Below are positions 1 through 4,922 of a stretch of 7,029 bases of DNA, piece after piece. Position 1 is the stretch's first letter. Every line of letters begins with the position of its first letter. The stretch is from Bacteroidota bacterium (GTDB taxonomy: Bacteria > Bacteroidota > Bacteroidia > Flavobacteriales > Weeksellaceae). Where the stretch lies: assembly GCA_023420435.1 (NCBI GenBank), contig JAEZWE010000100.1:1-7029 (forward strand). The letters are read 5' to 3'. The notes beneath the pieces are model-generated. The model worked only from the letters and a program-made list of their open reading frames with translations. It had not been told where the DNA came from and made no database searches. The position numbers and the translations under genes were made by a program.

Positions 1-2
1 GT

Positions 3-584
3 GAAGAATGTAAATCGCTGGGTTTAAATACCGCACCTAATATTTCACAACTTTTAGCAGAATATTTGGGAAACAATCTTTCCAGAATTTCCAATGAACT
101 CCAAAAATTACACCTCATTTTAAAAGAAGGCGAAATTCTCGACGGAAACATCGTGGAAACGCATATCGGAATCAGTAAGGAGTTTAATGTTTTTGAATTG
201 ATCAAAGCACTCTCTGTAAAAGATCCGGAAAAATCCATGAAAATCGCTTACTACATGGGAAAAAGCGAAAAAAATAATCCTTTTGTATTAACCATAGGAA
301 ATTTATATAATTTTTTCTCGAACCTTACTATTGCACATGCGATTTCTGCAAGAGATTCCAGAACCATTCAAACTTCGGTAGGCGCCAATTATTATCAGGC
401 TTTAGATTTAGCGAATGCAGTGAAATTTTATAGCTTAAAACACAGCACAAGGATTATTTCTATTCTCCGTGAAATGGATTTAAAAGGAAAAGGTTTAGGT
501 GCCACCAATATGGAAACTCCGGAACTCATGAAAGAATTGGTTTTCAAAATTTTAAATGTGGATAAAACCAAAGTAAAAGTTTAG
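3..584 (+). CDS. holA: DNA polymerase III subunit delta, C-terminal part (5' end outside window)
   Basis: The frame is open from base 3 to the TAG at 582-584 and gives about 193 residues, roughly the last 55-60% of a family that is usually near 340 residues. The TTG at 66 is not a convincing start, because coding sequence with good delta-family character (a leucine-rich segment leading into AEYLGNNLSRISNELQKL) runs through it from the window edge. That segment matches the part of HolA where the AAA+-like lid passes into the helical collar domain. The rest is helix-rich, as expected for the collar (LNVDKTKVKV at the end). Delta opens the beta sliding clamp within the clamp loader, together with DnaX and delta prime. 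The clamp-binding N-terminal domain lies upstream of the window. The gene is followed by 149 non-coding bases and a new promoter, so it is probably the last gene of its transcript. Assignment is by recognition of family sequence, without a database search. Confidence 0.85.
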   Translation, partial: EECKSLGLNTAPNISQLLAEYLGNNLSRISNELQKLHLILKEGEILDGNIVETHIGISKEFNVFELIKALSVKDPEKSMKIAYYMGKSEKNNPFVLTIGNLYNFFSNLTIAHAISARDSRTIQTSVGANYYQALDLANAVKFYSLKHSTRIISILREMDLKGKGLGATNMETPELMKELVFKILNVDKTKVKV

Positions 585-669
585 CCAGCTGTTTCCCGAA
601 TCAAAAAAAGCAAAAAAAAACAATTTTTTGGATATGATCATCATTGAAAAAATTCATCTTCAAAAAATT

Positions 670-698
670 TTGTACTCAAAAATATTTCCCGATTTTTG
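670..698 (+). promoter_or_regulatory. Candidate Bacteroidota-type promoter for trxB-crcB
   Basis: A TTG at 670-672 is followed after 18 bases by GATTTTTG at 691-698, which matches the phylum -7 consensus TAnnTTTG at all fixed positions except the first T. The spacing fits the known range of about 17-23 bases. A start about 7 bases downstream would give a trxB leader of roughly 30 bases. The surrounding 585-733 gap is very AT-rich, so chance matches are likely and confidence is moderate. Confidence 0.4.
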
Positions 699-733
699 AA
701 CCTTTAAATTTTTAAAAATAATCTATCAATACA

Positions 734-1675
734 ATGGAAAATAATATTTTAGACTGTGTAATCATTGGTTCTGGACCCAGCGGATTTACCGCAGCAATTT
801 ATGCAGCAAGAGCCGATCTAAAACCGCAACTTTATACCGGTCTTGAACCTGGCGGACAATTAACCACCACAACAGAAGTTGATAATTTCCCGGGTTATCC
901 GCAAGGAATTACCGGTCCCGAAATGATGATGGATTTGCAAAAGCAAGCGGAAAGATTCGATACCAAAGTTTTTTATGAAATGATTACCAAAGCAGAATTT
1001 TCCAATGACATTGGAGGAATCCACAAACTTTGGGCAGGAAATAAAGAAATTTTTGCAAAATCCGTAATTATTTCAACCGGTGCAACTGCAAAATATCTCG
1101 GTTTGGATGATGAAAAAAAATACAGTGGAGGTGGAGTTTCGGCTTGTGCCACTTGTGACGGATTTTTTTATAAAGGAAAAGATGTTATTGTCGTTGGAGG
1201 TGGAGATACTGCAGCTGAAGAAGCCACTTATTTGGCAAAACTTTGCAGAAAAGTAACCCTGTTGGTTCGCAAAAATGAATTTAGAGCTTCGAAAGCAATG
1301 ATTCACCGCGTAGAAAATACTCCCAATATTGAAGTGAAATTTCACCATGAATTGACAGGAATTGAAGGTGAAAATAATTTGGTGGAAAGAGCCGTGGTTA
1401 TCAACAACCAAACTCAGGAAATTTCAAAAATTGAAGTTCACGGAATTTTTATTGCCATTGGTCACAAACCCAATACAGAAATTTTCAAAGAACAAATTAC
1501 GACAGATGAAAATGGGTATATAGTTACTGAAAAAGGTTCAACTAAAACCAATTTGCCTGGTGTTTTTGCAGCAGGTGATGTTCAGGATCACATTTACCGA
1601 CAAGCCATTACAGCAGCAGGTTCCGGTTGTATGGCTGCTATGGATGCCGAAAAATATTTAGCGGAATTACCTTAA
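734..1675 (+). CDS. trxB: Thioredoxin-disulfide reductase
   Basis: This is a cytoplasmic FAD enzyme that passes electrons from NADPH to thioredoxin. At 313 residues it has the normal length of the low-molecular-weight bacterial type. The N-terminal FAD Rossmann motif is IGSGPSG at residues 11-17. The redox-active CATC (138-141) is followed by DG, as in the classic enzyme. The NADPH-binding motif VGGGDTAAEEA begins at residue 154. A basic VRKNEFRASK stretch at 178-187 corresponds to the HRRDxFRA motif that recognises the 2'-phosphate of NADPH. Arg179 and Lys180 keep the charge, so NADPH preference is expected. The C-terminal FAD motif AAGDVQDHIYRQAITAAGSG is at 279-298. The ATG at 734 sits right before the conserved first beta strand. 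There is no Shine-Dalgarno sequence, which is normal in this phylum. crcB starts 1 base after the stop, so the two are co-transcribed. Confidence 0.95.
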   Translation: MENNILDCVIIGSGPSGFTAAIYAARADLKPQLYTGLEPGGQLTTTTEVDNFPGYPQGITGPEMMMDLQKQAERFDTKVFYEMITKAEFSNDIGGIHKLWAGNKEIFAKSVIISTGATAKYLGLDDEKKYSGGGVSACATCDGFFYKGKDVIVVGGGDTAAEEATYLAKLCRKVTLLVRKNEFRASKAMIHRVENTPNIEVKFHHELTGIEGENNLVERAVVINNQTQEISKIEVHGIFIAIGHKPNTEIFKEQITTDENGYIVTEKGSTKTNLPGVFAAGDVQDHIYRQAITAAGSGCMAAMDAEKYLAELP

Positions 1676-1676
1676 T

Positions 1677-2042
1677 TTGAAAAACCTTATTTACATATTT
1701 TTAGGAGGTGGATTAGGAAGTGTTTTGCGCTTCCTAATTTCGAATTATACCCAAAAATTTTGGACGATAAATGCCTTTCCTATAGGAACATTAATTGTGA
1801 ATTTATTGGGTTGTTTTCTTATCGGACTTTTTTCCTCCCATTTTTTAAAAGACGATCAAAATTTGAAATTTTTACTGATTGTCGGATTTTGCGGAGGTTT
1901 CACCACATTCTCTACTTTTTCAGCGGAAAATTTCACACTTTACCAAAATGAAAACTATGGAATTTTGCTTTTATACATCTTTTTAAGCGTTTTTCTGGGT
2001 TTTCTTGCCGTAATTTTAGGATATCAAATCAATAAATTGTAA
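1677..2042 (+). CDS. crcB: Fluoride exporter CrcB/Fluc
   Basis: This is a small inner-membrane channel of the Fluc family that lets fluoride leave the cell; family members work as dual-topology dimers. The 121 residues form four hydrophobic segments (about 3-21, 34-56, 63-82, 96-117), as usual. Signature features are GGGLGSVLRF at 10-19 with Arg18, Asn42 in VNLLGCFLIG, and the hallmark GFCGGFTTFSTFS at 70-82. That last motif carries the polar track, the central sodium-site sequence and the phenylalanines (Phe78, Phe81) that line the pore. The start must be TTG at 1677, because no in-frame ATG lies before the conserved first helix. It begins 1 base after the trxB stop, so translation is probably coupled to trxB. 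No fluoride riboswitch is visible upstream. The gene ends just before an AT-rich gap with no convincing terminator. Confidence 0.93.
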   Translation: MKNLIYIFLGGGLGSVLRFLISNYTQKFWTINAFPIGTLIVNLLGCFLIGLFSSHFLKDDQNLKFLLIVGFCGGFTTFSTFSAENFTLYQNENYGILLLYIFLSVFLGFLAVILGYQINKL

Positions 2043-2090
2043 TTTTTTCTTCTGATATTAAGTCTTTTAAAAGATTTTTATAAAAATAAT

Positions 2091-2121
2091 TTGGTCAAAA
2101 TATAAAAGCGCTTTATATTTG
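2091..2121 (+). promoter_or_regulatory. Promoter of tRNA-Ser
   Basis: A TTG at 2091-2093 (within TTTGG) is followed after 20 bases by TATATTTG at 2114-2121, a perfect match to the Bacteroidota -7 box TAnnTTTG. Transcription should begin near 2126-2130, leaving a 5' leader of about 20-25 bases before the tRNA. That leader is almost entirely the hairpin at 2129-2151. Confidence 0.75.
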
Positions 2122-2128
2122 CACCACT

Positions 2129-2151
2129 CAAAAACAGAAATACTGTTTTTG
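2129..2151 (+). other. Hairpin in the 5' leader of the tRNA-Ser transcript
   Basis: CAAAAACAG at 2129-2137 and CTGTTTTTG at 2143-2151 are perfect inverted repeats of 9 bases around the loop AAATA. The last stem base, 2151, is G1 of the tRNA. The hairpin therefore abuts the RNase P cleavage site and would compete slightly with the first acceptor pair. It has only three G-C pairs, and GGAG rather than a free T-run follows it, so it is a poor intrinsic terminator. Its function is unknown. Confidence 0.5.
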
Positions 2152-2235
2152 GAGAGTTGGCAGAGTGGTCGATTGCGGCAGTCTTGAAAACTGTTGACTG
2201 TAACAGGTCCGGGGGTTCGAATCCCTCACTCTCCG
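2151..2235 (+). tRNA. tRNA-Ser(UGA), decoding UCA
   Basis: The gene folds into a complete class II tRNA. The acceptor GGAGAGT (2151-2157) pairs with ACTCTCC (2228-2234), followed by discriminator G2235. The D stem is GCA/TGC (2160-2162, 2174-2176) with the loop GAGTGGTCGAT. The anticodon stem GCAGT/ACTGT (2178-2182, 2190-2194) closes the loop CTTGAAA, which has anticodon TGA at 2185-2187. A long variable arm occupies 2195-2210, characteristic of serine tRNAs. The T stem GGGGG/CCCTC flanks TTCGAAT at 2216-2222. The 3' CCA is not encoded (CAA follows), so it must be added by nucleotidyltransferase. The gene has its own promoter and terminator and is a single-gene unit. Confidence 0.97.
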
Positions 2236-2245
2236 CAAAAATTTT

Positions 2246-2283
2246 AAAACCGTTGATTTTTTCAGCGGTTTTTTTATTTTTTT
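2246..2283 (+). terminator. Rho-independent terminator of tRNA-Ser
   Basis: AAAACCGTTGA (2246-2256) pairs over all 11 positions, with one G-T wobble, to TCAGCGGTTTT (2262-2272) around a five-T loop. The T-rich tail continues to 2283. It ends the tRNA transcript before the next promoter. Confidence 0.85.
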
Positions 2284-2320
2284 ATATTTCTCAAATGCTA
2301 TATTTTATACTAATATTTTT

Positions 2321-2328
2321 TATATTTG
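2321..2328 (+). promoter_or_regulatory. -7 box of the S24-type regulator gene
   Basis: TATATTTG is a perfect TAnnTTTG match located 18 bases before the ATG at 2347. No TTG is present at the expected -33 distance, so this may be a weak or activator-dependent promoter. The transcript would have a leader of only about 10-14 bases. That leader contains an imperfect dyad with TTG and CAA ends (2329-2347) that could be an operator. Confidence 0.5.
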
Positions 2329-2346
2329 TTGTTATAAAATTTATCA

Positions 2347-3123
2347 ATGTCTATTTTATCCGATAATATGCGCTATTTAAGAGCGCAACTCCAATTTTCG
2401 CAACAAAAAGTTGCCGATAATCTGATCATTACACGAGGAAGATATGCGAAATATGAAGACGGCGCTTCAGAACCACCCATTGAAATTTTATTGAAAATTT
2501 CAAAATATTTTAAAATCAGTATAGATTTGCTGGTTTCTATCGATATCAGAAAATATCCTTTAGATGAAATCATCAAACTTCCCGATAACCGAATTGTGCT
2601 GCCCATAAAAGTAGATACTTCGGGAGAAAACCGAATCGAAATTATTCCGCACAAAGCAAGCATGGGCTATTTAAGCGGTTATAGCGATCCGGAATACATA
2701 GAAAATCTTCAACAAATTCATCTTCCATTTTTAATCAACGGAAAATTTCGGGCTTTTCCTGCCAGTGGAGATTCTATGCCTCCATTTCGTGACGGCACCT
2801 ATATTGTGGGGAAATATATAGAAACCACGGAAGATTTAAAAAATAATAAAACTTATATCTTCGTCACCCGAAACGAAGGAATCGTTTACAAAAGACTGGT
2901 AAAAAAACGAGAAAAGAGTATTGAGGTAAGTTCTGATAATGCTTTTTATGAGCCTTATGAAATTCCTATGATGGATATTTTAGAAATTTGGGAATTTGCC
3001 AGCAGTATTTCTACGGAAGAATTTGAACCGGAACAGTTTAGCTCAAGCCAAATTACGACAATGATTAACGACCTAAAAATCGACATTAAAAAACTGGAAA
3101 ATAAACTTTCAGAAAAGCAATAA
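2347..3123 (+). CDS. XRE-family HTH / S24 (LexA-like) peptidase-domain regulator
   Basis: This is a 258-residue cytoplasmic DNA-binding protein. Residues 4-63 form an XRE-type helix-turn-helix, with QQKVADNLIITRGRYAKYEDG as the recognition region and ISKYFKISIDLL as the closing helices. Residues about 98-215 form an S24 peptidase fold. The catalytic Ser143 lies in SGDSMPP, and the general-base Lys182 lies in GIVYKRL, so the Ser-Lys dyad is intact. The self-cleavage position, Ala-Gly in LexA and CI, reads Met106-Gly107 in KASMGYLSGY. The tail (232-258) is charged and probably forms a short coiled coil. The start at ATG 2347 keeps the first HTH helix intact; ATG 2368 is a weaker option. The gene stands alone between a terminator and the dnaX promoter. 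No error-prone polymerase, integrase or phage gene is next to it, so its regulon is unknown; autoregulation or a stress response is plausible. It resembles conserved flavobacterial regulators more than a prophage repressor. Confidence 0.85.
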   Translation: MSILSDNMRYLRAQLQFSQQKVADNLIITRGRYAKYEDGASEPPIEILLKISKYFKISIDLLVSIDIRKYPLDEIIKLPDNRIVLPIKVDTSGENRIEIIPHKASMGYLSGYSDPEYIENLQQIHLPFLINGKFRAFPASGDSMPPFRDGTYIVGKYIETTEDLKNNKTYIFVTRNEGIVYKRLVKKREKSIEVSSDNAFYEPYEIPMMDILEIWEFASSISTEEFEPEQFSSSQITTMINDLKIDIKKLENKLSEKQ

Positions 3124-3175
3124 TTTGAGCATCAAAATTTTACCTTTAAATATTCAACAAAAACTAATTTCACTT

Positions 3176-3204
3176 TTGAATTAAAACTTAATTTCCTATT
3201 TTTG
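3176..3204 (+). promoter_or_regulatory. dnaX promoter, probably giving a leaderless mRNA
   Basis: TTG at 3176-3178 (in a TTTTG) and TATTTTTG at 3197-3204 are separated by 18 bases and match the Bacteroidota consensus fully. The dnaX ATG is at 3209, only 4 bases past the -7 box. The expected start of transcription therefore falls on or next to the start codon. Confidence 0.7.
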
Positions 3205-3208
3205 ACCA

Positions 3209-4294
3209 ATGGAAAACTTCATCGTATCTGCAAGAAAATACCGACCACAAGAGTTTGATACTGTTGTTGGGCAACAACATATTACAGATACTTTGGAACA
3301 CGCTATCGAAAACAGCCAGTTAGCGCAAGCCATGCTTTTTTGCGGACCAAGAGGTGTAGGAAAAACAACTTGTGCAAGAATTTTAGCCCGTAAAATTAAC
3401 GAAAAAGACGGCTCAACTTCGGAAGATGGTTTTGCTTACAATATACATGAACTGGATGCAGCTTCTAATAATGGAGTAGAGCATATTCGTGAACTTACGG
3501 AACAAATTCGTTTTGCTCCGCAAGTTGGAAAATATAAAGTATATATTATTGATGAGGTTCACATGCTGAGCCAAGCAGCCTTCAATGCTTTTTTAAAAAC
3601 TTTGGAAGAACCGCCAGCTCACGCAATATTTATCTTAGCAACAACGGAAAAACATAAAATTATTCCTACGATTTTATCGAGATGTCAGATTTATGATTTT
3701 AAAAGAATTACGATTGAGGACATTCAGGAACATTTAAGGAAAATTGCAGAGAAAGAATCCGTAAAATATGAAGATGATGCTTTATACTTAATTGCCCAAA
3801 AAGCAGATGGAGCATTAAGAGATGCGCTTTCCATTTTCGACCGTCTTTCCACTTTTACCCAGAAAAATATTACGCTTGAAAAAGCTGCGGAAGTGCTCAA
3901 TATTTTAGATTACGATCAATATCTAAACATTGTAGATTTAGCACACCAAAATAATATTCCGGAAACGCTGAGAAGTTTCAACGAAATTGTAAAAAAAGGA
4001 TTTGATCCTCATATTTTTATTGCCGGTTTGGGAAGTCATTTTAGGGATCTAATGATGGCACAAAATGCTTCAACGCTTAATTTAATTGAAGTGGGCGAAA
4101 AAACCAAAGCCAAATTTGGTGAACAAAGTAAAAACTGGACTCCACAACAACTTATTGACGCCATTGAAATCTGCAACCATGCAGACATCAATTACAAAAA
4201 TTCTAAAAATCCTCGTCTTACCGTAGAAATTGCGTTAATGCAAATCGCCAGTTTAACAGCAAATGGAGCGGAAGTTAAAAAAAAAAGTTCTTGA
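3209..4294 (+). CDS. dnaX: DNA polymerase III gamma (0-frame product of dnaX; N-terminal part of tau)
   Basis: This is the AAA+ motor subunit of the clamp loader, which uses ATP to load the beta clamp with delta and delta prime. Domain I holds Walker A GPRGVGKTT (46-54), Walker B IIDEVHML (113-120), sensor 1 in LATTEKHK (143-150) and the SRC arginine finger (157-159). Sensor 2 is in GALRDALSIFDR (201-212), and the helical collar follows to about residue 350. The four-cysteine zinc module normally found between Walker A and DAASN is absent; that segment is short (residues about 62-80) and has no cysteines. The 0-frame product is 361 residues and stops 6 bases after a run of ten A's. The tau-specific region continues in the -1 frame, so this product corresponds to gamma. 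The ATG at 3209 opens the conserved MENFIVSARKYRPQEF. The mRNA is probably leaderless. Confidence 0.93.
   Translation: MENFIVSARKYRPQEFDTVVGQQHITDTLEHAIENSQLAQAMLFCGPRGVGKTTCARILARKINEKDGSTSEDGFAYNIHELDAASNNGVEHIRELTEQIRFAPQVGKYKVYIIDEVHMLSQAAFNAFLKTLEEPPAHAIFILATTEKHKIIPTILSRCQIYDFKRITIEDIQEHLRKIAEKESVKYEDDALYLIAQKADGALRDALSIFDRLSTFTQKNITLEKAAEVLNILDYDQYLNIVDLAHQNNIPETLRSFNEIVKKGFDPHIFIAGLGSHFRDLMMAQNASTLNLIEVGEKTKAKFGEQSKNWTPQQLIDAIEICNHADINYKNSKNPRLTVEIALMQIASLTANGAEVKKKSS
4277..4286 (+). other. dnaX: A10 slippery tract: putative programmed frameshift site in dnaX
   Basis: Ten consecutive A's are read in frame 0 as AAA AAA AAA A. A heptamer of A's at 4279-4285 satisfies the X XXY YYZ rule for -1 ribosomal slippage. 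The -1 frame is closed by TAA at 4276-4278 and open from 4279 to 4899, so the switch can occur only within or just after this tract. GGAG at 4265-4268 lies 10 bases upstream, like the stimulatory element in E. coli dnaX. RNA polymerase slippage adding one A would give the same -1 product. A sequencing error in the homopolymer is the main alternative. Confidence 0.65.
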
Positions 4295-4899
4295 TTTTAG
4301 CACCTCTGCTTAAAGAAATTTCAAAAGAACTGATCCAAAAAACGGAAGAAAAAAAAGAAAATTCCACATTTCCGGAATCAAAAGTTGAAATACCCGAAAT
4401 AAAAATAGCAGTTTCCCCCATATTTTCTTCCAAAGAAAATACAAAATCCCGTTTCAGCATTAGTGCAAAACTGGATAAAAAAGAAGAAATTTCTGAAAAC
4501 AATCTTCCCCTTCAAAATACAGAAGAACTTCCAAATAACCATTTCACCGAAACGGATTTGCAAACTGAATGGAAAAAATTTTTAGAAGAAATTCAGAAAA
4601 ATGACATCGTCATTTACAATGCAATTTCCGGATTTCAACTTAATAAAGTGGATGAAAACACCATTTGTATCCATTATCCTTCAGACACAGCCAAAGCGGA
4701 ATTCGATAAAGTAAGCACCGATTTTTTTAATAAATTTAAACATAAAGTCAATCATTTCAGAATTGAGATTCAGTATAAAAATAGTTTCAGTAAAATGAAA
4801 AAAGAAGTGGTAACAAAAAGAACCATTTTTGAAAAATATGTAGAAATAAACCCCGTTTTAAAAGATTTGGACGATTTGTTTAAATTTGATTTTAATTAA
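4285..4899 (+). CDS. dnaX: DnaX tau-specific C-terminal region, in the -1 frame relative to gamma
   Basis: This open frame of about 204 residues has no good start of its own; TTG 4291 overlaps the gamma stop as TTGA. It makes best sense as the continuation of dnaX: join(3209..4285, 4285..4899) gives a tau of about 563 residues. The first part (to about codon 85 after TTG 4291) is a low-complexity Lys/Glu/Ser/Pro-rich linker, as between tau domains III and V. The second part starts with TDLQTEWKKFLEEIQKND and continues with strands such as NTICIHYP and NHFRIEIQYK. It resembles the C-terminal domain that in other bacteria contacts the polymerase alpha subunit. An A8 tract at 4349-4356 lies within the linker without disturbing the frame. 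Base composition does not change across the junction. Alternatives are reinitiation from the TTG as a separate protein, or one gene split by a homopolymer error. The domain match is by general resemblance and is less certain than the frame logic. Confidence 0.7.
   Translation, partial: KFLILAPLLKEISKELIQKTEEKKENSTFPESKVEIPEIKIAVSPIFSSKENTKSRFSISAKLDKKEEISENNLPLQNTEELPNNHFTETDLQTEWKKFLEEIQKNDIVIYNAISGFQLNKVDENTICIHYPSDTAKAEFDKVSTDFFNKFKHKVNHFRIEIQYKNSFSKMKKEVVTKRTIFEKYVEINPVLKDLDDLFKFDFN
4287..4330 (+). other. Possible nested stem-loop just after the dnaX slippery tract
   Basis: GTTCTTGA (4287-4294) can pair with TCAAAAGAAC (4321-4330) as two 4-bp blocks with a two-A bulge. Inside it, AGCA (4299-4302) pairs with TGCT (4307-4310) around CCTC, and TTT/AAA extends it after one mismatch. 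The fold is AT-rich and begins 1 base after the tract, closer than the usual 5-9 base spacer. Opening the outer block would leave a normal spacer. It may be a frameshift stimulator or a chance fold. Confidence 0.3.
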
Positions 4900-4922
4900 A
4901 AAAAGTAGCTGAAAACTCGAAG

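Noticed and set aside
611..630. Hairpin of an A-run and a T-run after holA
   Set aside because: It is nearly all A-T pairs, and no T-run follows it, so it does not qualify as an intrinsic terminator.
1073..1411. A 112-codon minus-strand open frame inside trxB
   Set aside because: It is a shadow of the strongly supported trxB frame, has a Phe/Ser-rich composition typical of antisense reading, and matches no family I recognise. The same holds for the other antisense frames in dnaX, DAHPS-CM, rsgA and the regulator.
1760..1951. A 63-codon + strand frame overlapping crcB
   Set aside because: It lies in an alternative frame wholly inside crcB, whose Fluc signature motifs are unambiguous.
2063..2080. 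TCTTTTAAAAGA palindrome followed by five T's, as a terminator for crcB
   Set aside because: As a hairpin it has only four pairs with two G-C. Such palindromes are common in DNA this AT-rich. It may still weakly attenuate transcription.
2157..2366. A 69-codon open frame on the + strand over the tRNA-Ser gene
   Set aside because: It reads through the tRNA and its terminator, and the protein ends as a low-complexity hydrophobic run from T-rich DNA. The tRNA fully explains the sequence.
2151..3123. A prophage or integrated element: a repressor-like S24 gene next to a tRNA gene, which is a common integration site
   Set aside because: There is no integrase or phage gene, and I saw no second copy of the tRNA 3' end that would mark an attachment site. 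The regulator is flanked by housekeeping genes of similar composition.
3209..4899. dnaX as a decayed pseudogene
   Set aside because: All ATPase motifs are intact, the -1 frame is open over its whole length with sensible protein character, and the only break is at the A10 run. Decay would be expected to leave other lesions. A homopolymer sequencing error cannot be excluded.
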